Assembly: GCF_040675855.1 (NCBI RefSeq) | Contig: NZ_JBEGIK010000001.1 | Coordinates: forward strand, 744,001 to 808,000 | DNA: 64,000 nt | Source: Microbacterium sp. LWH3-1.2 | GTDB taxonomy: Bacteria; Actinomycetota; Actinomycetes; Actinomycetales; Microbacteriaceae | Direction of reading: 5' to 3' | Shown: positions 44,412 through 54,030 of the stretch, one piece after another | Numbering within the stretch: position 1 is the stretch's first letter | Layout of the letters: each line of letters opens with the position of its first letter | Translations under genes and position numbers: made by a program | Notes under the pieces: model-generated | What the model saw: the letters and a program-made list of their open reading frames with translations, nothing else | Database searches by the model: none | What the model was told of the DNA's origin: nothing

Positions 44412-46603
44412 GACAGTTCCTCCACGCGGAGGTGCACGGCGTGGTCGACGGCCAGCGCCGGGATCTGCACCCCGATCTCGCCGAGCATCGCGCCGGTGGC
44501 GATGAGGCCCTCGCCCCACCAACCGGGGTGGATGCGGGGGTCGATCTGCGACTCGGCGTCTGGACCCGCCGGGCGCACGCGGTAGCGCGCGGTGGGGCGC
44601 AGTCCCGGCAGGCGCACAGCACCGAGTGGCCAGGTCACATGCCGCTCACGCAAGACCACCTGGTAGAGAGCCTCCGACTGGTCCGGGGCGATGGCCGCGG
44701 TCATCCATACGTCACCGCCCTCGAGCGAACGGCGAACGACGCGGCCGGTGTGCACAAGTTGCCGGGTCTGCTTGTAGAAGGCGATCCACGAGCTCAGCTC
44801 ATCGAGTTCGGCGGCGGAGGCGCTCGACAGGTCCCACTCCACGCCGAGACTGCCGAACAGTGCGGTCGCTGCGCGGAAGCTCAGATCGTTCTTGCGTCCG
44901 GTCGTGTGCGCACGTTCGGCGCCGATGTGACTGCCGACGAGCTCCGGCGGAAGCAGTTGCGCCGTCCACCGCTGGATCTGCTGACGTTCATGCGGGTCGA
45001 TGCAGTCCGACGCCCAGACCCGGTCGGTGCGTTCGAGGATGCCGAGATCCACACGTGCACCGCCCGACGAGCACGATTCGATCTCCAACCCCGGGCATGC
45101 GAGTCTGATCTCGTCGAGGAGCCGGTACGCCGCCATGGTCTGCGCATGCACGCCGGCACGGCCCGTGCGGGTGGATCCCGCGTCGACGAGATCGCGATTG
45201 TGGTCCCACTTGATGAAGTCGATGTCGTATCGCTGCACCAGCGCCACGATGCTGCTGCGGATGTGCTCGAATGCCTCGGGATGGGCGAGATCGAGGACCT
45301 GTTGGTGCCGCGCCTCGACGGGGAGGCGTCCCGGCACCTGCAGCAGCCATTCGGGATGGGCACGTGCGATGTCGGAGTCGAGATTGACCATCTCGGGTTC
45401 GAACCACAGACCGAACTCCATCCCGTGGTCTTTCACAGCCGAGACGAGTCGCTCGAAGCGTCCATCACCCCAGATCTCCTCGGCGATCGTCCAGTCGCCG
45501 AGGCCGCTGCGATCGTCACGCCGGGATCCGAACCAGCCGTCGTCGAGGACGAAGCGCTCGACACCCACGCGCGAGGCCAGTTCGACCAGTGGGACGACAC
45601 GGGCAAGATCGTGCTCGAAGTACAGCGCCTCCCACACGTTCATCACGACGGGTCGGGCCGTGCGGGGATGCGCGGGGCGTGCGCGAAGGTAGTCGTGGAA
45701 CCGGACGGCCACCTCGTCCAGGCCGTGGCCATACGCGCCGTACACCCACGGGCTCTCGTAGGACTCACTCGGTTCGAGCTCCACCTCGCCGGGCAGCAGC
45801 AGCTCGCCGCCGTAGAGCAGCCGCTCGCCCGTGAAAGCCCGCTCGGCGATGCTGCGGTGGTTGCCGCTGAAGGCGACATGCATGCCCCATGCGTCGCCGC
45901 GGTCGAAGTCGACCCCCGCCTCGGCTGCGATCAGCAGCGTCGCCGCGTCGGCACCGGTTCGTCCATGTCGTCCCTCCCTCGTATGCGCACCGACGGTGAA
46001 CGCTCGGCGCTGCGGCACCCGTTCCTTCGACCAGCGGCCCGCGAGGTCCAGCACCTCATCGGCGCGGGTGGGAACAGGAAGGGCGAGCTGTAACGCATCG
46101 AGCATGTACGGGGTGGCACCGGTGTTCTCGAGAGTGGCCCGCAGCCGCACGAGACCGGACGGAAGCATCTCGATGCGCACCGACAGCTTGAGGCAGGTGA
46201 GCGCGTCGGCCGCGTGGATCTCGAGGTGACCACCGGGCACGTCCTCCCTCGTTTCGACGATCACGGACGTGGGTTGGAAGCGCGGCGACCAGTCGGCTCC
46301 CCGGCGGTGGCCGGAGATCCCGGGAGTGCCGGTCCACCCGGTCCATCCCTCGGGAAGAAGGGCGACGGGAAGCGGGGCATCGACGCCGTTGGAGGCGAAG
46401 GGCGGCCGGGTCGACCTCGTGGCAGCCGACAGGTCCTCGCCGCTCAGCGGGCCGGGGTCGGCTCCCCAGTGCACGACGGTGGGAAGAGCATCCTCGGGCA
46501 CCTCGATGATCAGGGCCACCCCCGATGCAGCGAGGCGCACGCGACCTACGTGATGCGCGGTGCTGCCCTGACGACCGTCGACGTCGACCAGTGTTGTTCT
46601 CAC
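44408..46603 (-). CDS. alpha-galactosidase (GH36)
   Basis: A GH36 enzyme of 731 residues from this start. The nucleophile is the Asp in DFIKWDHNRD, and the acid/base Asp is in WASDCIDPHERQ. Family motifs RFVLDDGWFGSRRDD and FGLWFEPEMVNLDSD are intact, and an N-terminal beta domain precedes the barrel. There is no signal peptide, so it acts in the cytosol on imported alpha-galactosides such as melibiose or raffinose. The start is unsure: GTG at 46603 is chosen, TTG at 46627 is possible. It heads the operon behind LacI-type operators. Confidence 0.9.
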   Translation of the reverse strand: MRTTLVDVDGRQGSTAHHVGRVRLAASGVALIIEVPEDALPTVVHWGADPGPLSGEDLSAATRSTRPPFASNGVDAPLPVALLPEGWTGWTGTPGISGHRRGADWSPRFQPTSVIVETREDVPGGHLEIHAADALTCLKLSVRIEMLPSGLVRLRATLENTGATPYMLDALQLALPVPTRADEVLDLAGRWSKERVPQRRAFTVGAHTREGRHGRTGADAATLLIAAEAGVDFDRGDAWGMHVAFSGNHRSIAERAFTGERLLYGGELLLPGEVELEPSESYESPWVYGAYGHGLDEVAVRFHDYLRARPAHPRTARPVVMNVWEALYFEHDLARVVPLVELASRVGVERFVLDDGWFGSRRDDRSGLGDWTIAEEIWGDGRFERLVSAVKDHGMEFGLWFEPEMVNLDSDIARAHPEWLLQVPGRLPVEARHQQVLDLAHPEAFEHIRSSIVALVQRYDIDFIKWDHNRDLVDAGSTRTGRAGVHAQTMAAYRLLDEIRLACPGLEIESCSSGGARVDLGILERTDRVWASDCIDPHERQQIQRWTAQLLPPELVGSHIGAERAHTTGRKNDLSFRAATALFGSLGVEWDLSSASAAELDELSSWIAFYKQTRQLVHTGRVVRRSLEGGDVWMTAAIAPDQSEALYQVVLRERHVTWPLGAVRLPGLRPTARYRVRPAGPDAESQIDPRIHPGWWGEGLIATGAMLGEIGVQIPALAVDHAVHLRVEELS

Positions 46604-46637
46604 CCGAAAACCAAGCTCTCCCCGCAACGGCGCGGAC

Positions 46638-46694
46638 TCTGCAAACGTTGGTCAAACCATAGCCGGGAATCTGACAATCTGCAAACGTTGGTCA
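46638..46694 (-). promoter_or_regulatory. galactoside operon promoter with two LacI-type operators
   Basis: The 17-mer TCTGCAAACGTTGGTCA occurs twice, at 46638-46654 and 46678-46694. Read on the minus strand, -35 TTGCAG lies inside the upstream operator (46679-46684), followed by a 17-bp spacer and -10 TATGGT (46656-46661). The downstream operator covers the start of transcription. A bound repressor would occlude both. Confidence 0.75.
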
Positions 46695-46935
46695 GAAATC
46701 GTGTGTCGAAGGGCGCGCGATCACGGAAGCAGCGGCGGCGGCGGACTCCACGATCCTGAGCCAGGCGCTGACCTGACCCCCGCCGGAACCCGCACGTGCG
46801 CTGGCGTCCCCGGACACCGGACCCGACTCGTCGCAGATGACCAGAGCGGGCGGAGTAACCCCCGTGTCGCACTTCGAGTGGTGACCTGAACAGGCCGCGA
46901 GACCGCGATCCGTGGCTGTCGGTCCGCGCCCACCC
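46695..46935. other. gap between the galactoside promoter and lacI
   Basis: About 240 bp with no recognisable gene in any frame and no clear hairpin. It may hold the 3' end of the lacI transcript. Confidence 0.4.
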
Positions 46936-47988
46936 TCACTCGTTCAGCAGTCTCCTCGCGCGAGGGGGCGCCGCGCTGTCGCGGATGACGAGCGTGGGGG
47001 CGGCCGCGGAATCATCGGGCCGCTCGCCCGTGCGCACCCACCGATCAAGCAATCCGAACGTGCGGCGACCCAGGTCGGCGAAGTCCTGCGCCACCGTCGT
47101 CAAAGCGGGAACCCACATCTGAGCGAACGGCTGATCGTCGAATCCGACGAGGCTGACGTCTTCCGGAACGCGGATCCCCCGCTCCTGGAGAGCGCGTGCC
47201 GCGCCGATGGCGATCTCGTCGTTACCGCACAGGATCGCGGTGACGTCCGGTCGATCGAGCAGCGCCTGCGCGGCGTCATAGCCCGACGTCGGCGAGTATC
47301 CCGCCTGTGTGATCTCGGGCACCGGTGCGCCGGCATCCTGAAGCGCCTTCCGCCAGCCCTGCGTGCGACCGCTGCGCACGCGGGTGCTCGGGATGGCCAG
47401 ATGATGCACCGTGCGATGCCCCAGAGACAGGAGGTACTCGGTAGCGAGGCGCCCGCCTTCCGCGTCGTCGAGAAAGGCGTGGGGGCGACTGCCTCGTCGG
47501 CGGCGCGCACCCGCCGCAGCCACCACGGGCAACGACTCTGGGAACGCCTCCACGGTGCTCACCCCCACCGAGTCGAACTCGATGACGATCGCTCCGACGA
47601 GCGGCTGTCCCATCACGAGGTCGACCGTGCGGCTGATCTCCGCAGGGCTGTCGGTCTCGACCACCGCGATGTTCACCACCATGCCCGCTGCGCGCGCTGC
47701 CTCCTCGATCCCGTGGAGGGTCGCTGCGTAGCCGAATCGAAAGGTGTTGCGTGCGAGCACCGCCACAGTGGAACGGCGGCCACTCACCAACGCTTGCGCG
47801 GCTGCGTTGGGCCGGTAGCCGAGTTCGGCGACGGCATCCAAGACGCGCGCGCGCAGAGCGATGCTGACCGGCGTCCTTCCGGTGAGCACCCGAGAGACCG
47901 TCGAAACGCTCACGCCAGCAAGATCGGCGACATCGGACAGCACTGGCAACGCCGAGCCCCCTCCGGACCCTCCCGTACCGATGACCAT
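46936..47988 (-). CDS. LacI-family repressor of the galactoside operon
   Basis: A 350-residue LacI/GalR regulator. The headpiece is LSDVADLAGVSVSTVSRVLTG with hinge RPNAAAQALVSGR, followed by a periplasmic-binding-like effector domain (IAVVETDSPAE, IPEDVSLVGFDDQPFA-like core). The start at 47988 (MVIGTGGSG) is preceded by a promoter-like TTGACC/GGTACT pair and a LacI-type site. Position and shared half-site strongly suggest it controls the adjacent alpha-galactosidase operon and itself. Confidence 0.9.
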   Translation of the reverse strand: MVIGTGGSGGGSALPVLSDVADLAGVSVSTVSRVLTGRTPVSIALRARVLDAVAELGYRPNAAAQALVSGRRSTVAVLARNTFRFGYAATLHGIEEAARAAGMVVNIAVVETDSPAEISRTVDLVMGQPLVGAIVIEFDSVGVSTVEAFPESLPVVAAAGARRRRGSRPHAFLDDAEGGRLATEYLLSLGHRTVHHLAIPSTRVRSGRTQGWRKALQDAGAPVPEITQAGYSPTSGYDAAQALLDRPDVTAILCGNDEIAIGAARALQERGIRVPEDVSLVGFDDQPFAQMWVPALTTVAQDFADLGRRTFGLLDRWVRTGERPDDSAAAPTLVIRDSAAPPRARRLLNE

Positions 47989-48009
47989 CCTGGAAGAGTA
48001 CCGCGATCC

Positions 48010-48025
48010 TGACCAACGACGGTCA
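48010..48025. promoter_or_regulatory. lacI autoregulatory operator
   Basis: TGACCAACGACGGTCA shares the half-site TGACCAACG with the two galactoside operators (read on the minus strand) and lies 21 bp upstream of lacI. It overlaps a -35-like TTGACC (48021-48026). Confidence 0.65.
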
Positions 48026-48118
48026 AGGTGTGCAAGGCACTCCCTGCGACATCGATCCCGACTGCCGTCGCGCTCAAGACCAGCCCGGGACCACCGAGGA
48101 TGACCAGTGCAACTCTTA

Positions 48119-49492
<1,374 letters not shown>

Positions 49493-49736
49493 AGGCTGCG
49501 CGTCCTCCCTACCGTTGTTCACATCATCCGAGCTCTGTCGGCGGCATCGGGACGGCTCGCCGAGTCGGCGCGCCCGGGCACGGGCGAAGAGAGGGATGCC
49601 TCGGCATCCCACCCCCCACTTGCTTTCGTCGTTCGATTCCGGCCGCCGTCGCGTCACCGGACCCAGCACCGGGGCGCGCCGCCCGAATGGGCCGCACCCC
49701 ACGCTAAGGATGGGCTCCGACAGTCGCAACACACCC

Positions 49737-49934
49737 TGTGGATAACTTTGTGGAGAGTCGGGGAGAAACGCCGTCACGCCTGTGAACAACCCCTGTGGAG
49801 AACTCGCCCCATTTCTGGGGGTTACGTCGACGAAAATCGGCCTGGCCAGGCCTTGCGTTTTTCACAGGCTGTGGAGAGAGATGTGGTTGAAGTCAGGGTT
49901 GAAGGTTTGGATGCGGGCCCCGTCCTGTGCACAA
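49737..49934. promoter_or_regulatory. DnaA-box-like cluster upstream of dnaB
   Basis: TGTGGATAA (49737-49745) is a perfect DnaA box. Near-matches follow at 49749-49757, 49781-49789, 49794-49802, 49858-49866, 49870-49878 and 49926-49934. Seven sites lie in under 200 bp in the divergent gap between dnaB and a secreted-protein gene. The remaining part of the 608-bp gap (49493-50100) shows no gene. Confidence 0.55.
49839..49852. other. 14-bp perfect palindrome in the DnaA-box region
   Basis: GGCCTGGCCAGGCC is a perfect palindrome in the middle of the DnaA-box-like cluster. It may be a protein site or a stem. Confidence 0.5.
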
Positions 49935-50100
49935 TTGCGCGTCGCCCGCCTCGCCGGGCGCTCGCCGGGCCGAGACAAAGGAACTCACCGTCCAAAGAGG
50001 TCTGGACAGAGCGAAACGGGAGGGAGTAGCCTCTCAACTCCAGGCACCCTCACGCACGATCCGTCCGGAACGTGCGGCTCTTTCGTCGTGGGAGGTGAAC

Positions 50101-51084
50101 GTGGAGATCGCAACCTCGCAGCTGCCGAGGATCGTGCGGCTGACCCTCATCGGGGTCGGTACCGCGTTCGCCTGGATCGTCGTCTCGCTGATCCTCGGCC
50201 TCGGTCTCGGACAGGCGCACGCCGAAGAAGCAGACGACTCAGGAGCGCTCGGGGGTGCCCTCGGGGTGGTGACCTCGATGGTCGACGCGACCGCATCGAC
50301 CGTCACCGGTACGGTCTCGACCGTCACGACCGGCGCCGGCGGCGCCGTGAACACAGTCGTCGCCGCGACTCCCGCTCCCGTGCAGCAGCCGGTGAGCCAG
50401 GTCGTGCAGACCGTCGGCACCGTCGTCACGACGGTGACCCGGCCGGTCACTGAGGTCGCCTCGGGCGGTGTCGTGAGCCACATCGCTGCGCCGGTCGTCG
50501 ACATCGTCACCGAGGTGCCGGTCGTCGGCGGGATCGTCTCGGGCACCGGCCTCGATGACGCCGTGACCGACCTCGGCGGCACCGTCGACGACACGCTCGG
50601 CGGGCTCGTCGGAGCTGTCGACGAGACGGGCGCGACCATCGGTCAGCCGCCGGCAACAGGCCCGGGCATCCCCGCTCTTCCGGGGATCCCGCAGCGTCCC
50701 GACCTTCCGGGCAGCTCCGCCGATGCGTCGGCGCCGACCGCGATCGCCCTTCTCGCAGCGCGGACGGATGCTGCCGCCACGCTCTTCTCGACGACCGCGC
50801 GTGGGTTCGGCCCCTGGGCCGCAGCATCCTTCTCCGAAGCGGCCACGCGTGCCGCCCTCGTCGTCTCGTCCGCCGCGCTCGTCGCTGGCGGGCTCCTCGG
50901 TTCTGCAGGCGCACTCTGCCTGTCGATCTCTTCCGCGGGACCCGGTGGTGCGGGTCCCGGCGCCTGGGCGCTCGCTGCCCTCCTTCCGCTCGCCGCGCAC
51001 CGTGCCTGGGTGCGGCGCCGCGGGCCGGAGGACGAGCACGCCCCGCCGGCGCCCGCCGGATCCACCGACGTCTCCCCCGACTGA
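50101..51084 (+). CDS. secreted Val/Thr-rich hydrophobic surface protein
   Basis: A 327-residue protein of unknown function. It has an N-terminal signal segment (VGTAFAWIVVSLILGLGLG, cut near AHAEE), a long Val/Thr/Gly-rich low-complexity region (about 50-180) in which VV/TV pairs recur at short intervals, a Pro-rich linker (about 195-220) and a hydrophobic C terminus (about 265-300) before a basic tail. That last segment could anchor it in the membrane. GTG at 50101 follows GGGAGG by five bases. It sits 117 bp upstream of the chaplin-like wall protein, same strand, so the two may work together at the surface. Confidence 0.72.
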   Translation: MEIATSQLPRIVRLTLIGVGTAFAWIVVSLILGLGLGQAHAEEADDSGALGGALGVVTSMVDATASTVTGTVSTVTTGAGGAVNTVVAATPAPVQQPVSQVVQTVGTVVTTVTRPVTEVASGGVVSHIAAPVVDIVTEVPVVGGIVSGTGLDDAVTDLGGTVDDTLGGLVGAVDETGATIGQPPATGPGIPALPGIPQRPDLPGSSADASAPTAIALLAARTDAAATLFSTTARGFGPWAAASFSEAATRAALVVSSAALVAGGLLGSAGALCLSISSAGPGGAGPGAWALAALLPLAAHRAWVRRRGPEDEHAPPAPAGSTDVSPD

Positions 51085-51201
51085 TCGGCTCGCCGCCACC
51101 CAGCTCACCCGAGCTCGGGCGGCAGAGCATCAGCGCGTTCGCGCTGAACAGCGCGACTCCTTCCCGCGCTGAGAACCGATCAATCCATAAAGGGGAACAT
51201 C

Positions 51202-52659
51202 ATGCGCACTTTCTACAAGCGCGCCCTCTGGGGCACGCTCTTGGCCGGCGGCATCACTCTGCTCGGCGCGACGGTCGCCAACGCGGCCGAGACCACCGGT
51301 GACGACGGGCTGCTCTCGGGCAGCCAGGCCGTCATCGACGTCACCGTCCCGGTCACGGCCAGCGGGACGTCGCTCTCCGTCCTCGGCGACTCCTCGTCGA
51401 GCGGCCCGACCACGGCCGCCGCCGCTCCGGCACCGGCTCCGGCCGCGTCCACGTCGGGCGCCGGCGGCGTCGGCTCGGGCTCGCAGGCTCTCGTATCGGT
51501 GAACGTCCCGATCACGGTCAGCGGCAACTCCGTCGCGGTCGTCGGCGACAGTTCGTCGACGGATGCTGCGACCGCCGCACCGGCACCCGCCCCGGCTCCT
51601 GGCGCTGAGACATCGGGTCAGGACGGCCTGCTCTCCGGCACGCAGGGGGTCGTCTCGGCCGCCGCACCGGTGACCGTGTCGAACAACGCGATCTCGGTCG
51701 TCGGCGACAGCTCGAGCGAGGGCGCGACCACCGCACCCGCGGGCACGGGCTCCTCCCCGGCGGCCGACGCCTGGACGGGCGGCGAGGACTCGCTCCTCGG
51801 CGGCACCCAGGTGCTCGCGCCCGTCACCGCGCCGGTCACCGTCTCGGGCAGCGCGATCTCCGTCATCGGAGACAGTGCGTCCACGGACGCTGACACCACC
51901 GCTCCCGCGGCCGGCTCGACGATCGGCGGCACGACGGGCACGACGGACGGCGGGGACTCGGTCCTCGGCGGCACCCAGGTGCTCGCCCCCGTCGCCGCCC
52001 CGATCACCGCGGTCGGCAACGCCGTCTCCGTGATCGGCGACAGCTCGAGCGACGGCGCCGCCACGGCTCCCGCGACCGGGTCCGCCGGCGACGACGCCTG
52101 GACCCACGGCGGGGACTCGGTCCTCGGCGGTACCCAGGTGCTCGCACCGATCGCTGTGCCCGTCACGGTGGTCGGCAACGCGATCTCGGGCGTCGGTGAC
52201 AGCGGATCGGCCGGTGTCGTCGCTTCGCCGGGATCCGGCACGGGCGGGACCGTCGGGAGCACGGTCGGCTCGGGCTCGATCCTCGGCGGGACGCAGATCC
52301 TCGCGCCGATCTCGCTGCCCATCACCCTCGGCGGCAATGCGATCTCGGTGATCGGCGACAGCACCACGGGGAACGCGGTGCCGTCCGGCCCGACCGACCC
52401 GACCGACCCGACGGACCCCACGGACCCGACCGACCCCACGGACCCCACCACCCCGGGGGACAACGGCACGCCCGGTGGCACCGGCACCGACGCACCGACT
52501 CCCTCGGCGGTCGCGACGACCGGGTCGGCGGCTTCGGCCGGCACCGCCACTCAGCTCGCCGCGACGGGAGGGACGGGTGTGATGCCGTTCCTGCTGCTCG
52601 GGCTCTCGCTGTTCGCAGCGGGCGCCATCGCACGCGCGTCGCGGCGGCGCTCCGCGTGA
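51202..52659 (+). CDS. chaplin-like seven-repeat wall-anchored protein with LAxTG signal
   Basis: A 485-residue exported protein: signal peptide (about 1-29), then seven repeats of about 53-56 residues, each holding a SGTQxVxxPVxVxGNxxSVxGDSSS-like core (GDS at 62, 115, 168, 223, 279, 332, 385). The cores resemble chaplin domains (V-x-V-P-V-x-V-x-G-N-x-V-x-V-x-G) but lack Cys. A TDP repeat (about 398-416) spans the wall. It ends with LAATG (452-456), a hydrophobic helix and RRRS, which fits a class E sortase substrate, as in Streptomyces long chaplins. ATG follows GGGGAA by four bases. Confidence 0.75.
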   Translation: MRTFYKRALWGTLLAGGITLLGATVANAAETTGDDGLLSGSQAVIDVTVPVTASGTSLSVLGDSSSSGPTTAAAAPAPAPAASTSGAGGVGSGSQALVSVNVPITVSGNSVAVVGDSSSTDAATAAPAPAPAPGAETSGQDGLLSGTQGVVSAAAPVTVSNNAISVVGDSSSEGATTAPAGTGSSPAADAWTGGEDSLLGGTQVLAPVTAPVTVSGSAISVIGDSASTDADTTAPAAGSTIGGTTGTTDGGDSVLGGTQVLAPVAAPITAVGNAVSVIGDSSSDGAATAPATGSAGDDAWTHGGDSVLGGTQVLAPIAVPVTVVGNAISGVGDSGSAGVVASPGSGTGGTVGSTVGSGSILGGTQILAPISLPITLGGNAISVIGDSTTGNAVPSGPTDPTDPTDPTDPTDPTDPTTPGDNGTPGGTGTDAPTPSAVATTGSAASAGTATQLAATGGTGVMPFLLLGLSLFAAGAIARASRRRSA

Positions 52660-52716
52660 GTCGGCGGGGCACCCCGGCGTTCCCCGGGTGCTCCACACAT
52701 CGACCCGCGTGAGCAC

Positions 52717-52747
52717 GCGGGAGGGCCGACCCCAGCGGCCCTCCCGC
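52717..52747 (+). terminator. terminator after the chaplin-like gene
   Basis: Perfect 12-bp arms, GCGGGAGGGCCG (52717-52728) and CGGCCCTCCCGC (52736-52747), flank a seven-base loop 57 bp after the stop. Confidence 0.85.
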
Positions 52748-52953
52748 CCTGAACGCCTCCGATCGCGGCACCGGCCTTGCCTGGACCGCATGCCGCGATC
52801 GGGGGTTCCCCACCATCTCCGGCGTGCGGTGTCCGGGCACTGCCCGGATCGGGTCGCCGCGCCCGGAGATGCCACGAGCGGATGCCGCGACCCGGGGGCT
52901 CGCGGCATCCGCCTCGTCGTGCCCGCGCGTTGCGCTCCCGTGCGCCTATCCCG

Positions 52954-53106
52954 TCCCCCGGAGCCGAGGTCTCGAGCGGCTGGCTCACCTGGGTCGGCGT
53001 GCATCCGGGGCACCGGCGCCGCGGCATCCTCCGCGGCATGATCGAGCACCGCTTCGCCGACTGCCTGGCGGACGGCGAGGCGATCTCGGGCCTGATGGCC
53101 GCCGAG
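52954..53106 (+). pseudogene. GNAT acetyltransferase remnant (Eis-like)
   Basis: One plus-strand frame encodes PGAEVSSGWLTWVGVHPGHRRRGILRGMIEHR, then a segment ending LMAAE. This is the acetyl-CoA pyrophosphate-binding loop (Q/R-x-x-G-x-x) and neighbouring strands of Eis-like GNAT enzymes. Flanking parts needed for a full enzyme (about 400 residues) are missing and the frame has no credible start. I read it as a decayed fragment lying between the terminators of two units. Confidence 0.6.
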
Positions 53107-53184
53107 ACCGCTGCGCCGAGCCTCGGCGGCGTGGTCCTGCCCGGTCGCGGCCGGCGCGAACCGGACCTTCTGACCTCGCAGACG

Positions 53185-53223
53185 ACGGATGCCGCGAACC
53201 CGTTGGGGGTTCGCGGCATCCGT
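53185..53223 (-). terminator. terminator after rplI
   Basis: Perfect 17-bp arms (ACGGATGCCGCGAACCC and its complement) at 53185-53201 and 53207-53223 flank a five-base loop, 15 bp beyond the rplI stop. It ends the rpsF operon and isolates dnaB from it. Confidence 0.9.
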
Positions 53224-53237
53224 TCGTGCGCCAGGTA

Positions 53238-53690
53238 TTACTTGGCGGCGACCACCTGCAGGGTGATCACGGCGGTGAGGTCGTCGCGGAGGCGAACGGT
53301 CGCCTCGTGCTCGCCCACCGACTTGATCGGGGAGGTGATGTGGATCTTGCGCTTGTCGAGCTCGCCGAGCCCGGCGGCCTTGACGGCCTCCGCCACGTCG
53401 ACGGTCTTGACCGCACCGAACAGGCGACCCTCGGCGCCGGCCTTGACGGCGAGGCGGACCTTGTTGGTCTCGAGGGAGTTCTTGAGCGCCACAGCCTCTT
53501 CGTGGTCGTGGATCGCGCGCGCCTCGCGAGCGGCACGGATGGATGCCACCTGCTTCTCGCCACCGCGGGTCCATGCGACCGCGAAGCCCTGGGGGATGAG
53601 GTAGTTGCGGGCGAACCCGTTCTTGACCTCGACCACGTCACCGGCGCTACCGAGCCCGGCGACCTCGTTCGTGAGAATGAGCTTTGCCAT
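53238..53690 (-). CDS. rplI: 50S ribosomal protein L9
   Basis: A 150-residue L9. The N domain begins [25 protein letters not shown], with [13 protein letters not shown] as the rRNA-binding segment. A long central helix and C-terminal domain with [18 protein letters not shown] follow. It is 11 bp after rpsR. It is the last gene of rpsF-ssb-rpsR-rplI. Confidence 0.97.
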   Translation of the reverse strand: MAKLILTNEVAGLGSAGDVVEVKNGFARNYLIPQGFAVAWTRGGEKQVASIRAAREARAIHDHEEAVALKNSLETNKVRLAVKAGAEGRLFGAVKTVDVAEAVKAAGLGELDKRKIHITSPIKSVGEHEATVRLRDDLTAVITLQVVAAK

Positions 53691-53701
53691 GTGGGTACTC
53701 C

Positions 53702-53956
53702 TTAGCGGCCAGCGCCGGCGTAAGGCAGGAGCGCCATTTCGCGCGCGTTCTTGATCGCCTTGGCGATCAGACGCTGCTCCTGCACCGAGACACCGGTGAT
53801 ACGACGGGCGCGGATCTTCCCGCGCTCCGAGATGAACTTGCGAAGCGTCGCGACGTCCTTGTAGTCGATGAGACCGACACGGATCGCCTTCGCGGGGGCC
53901 GCGTTCTTCGCGCCCTTCCGCGGCTTCCGGCGGTCGCCGGTTGCCTTTCCAGCCAT
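53702..53956 (-). CDS. rpsR: 30S ribosomal protein S18 (zinc-free type)
   Basis: An 84-residue S18 containing the conserved [23 protein letters not shown] core and closing REMALLPY. It has no Cys, so it is the C- form that needs no zinc. If it is the only S18 in the genome, the Zur-controlled zinc-sparing swap known from other actinobacteria would not apply here. Confidence 0.97.
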   Translation of the reverse strand: MAGKATGDRRKPRKGAKNAAPAKAIRVGLIDYKDVATLRKFISERGKIRARRITGVSVQEQRLIAKAIKNAREMALLPYAGAGR

Positions 53957-54030
53957 GGTGTTTCCTTTACGTTTTCTTGATCGGATGCCTCGTCACGAGG
54001 CGTCCGGAACTTGTTGTGAGATCTGACCGA

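Noticed and set aside
44432..46093. Long plus-strand frame antisense to alpha-galactosidase
   Set aside because: Composition is typical of antisense frames in GC-rich coding DNA. The GH36 motifs lie in the minus-strand frame.
49737..49934. Chromosomal origin oriC
   Set aside because: DnaA boxes are present, but there is no dnaA, dnaN or rpmH nearby and no AT-rich unwinding element.
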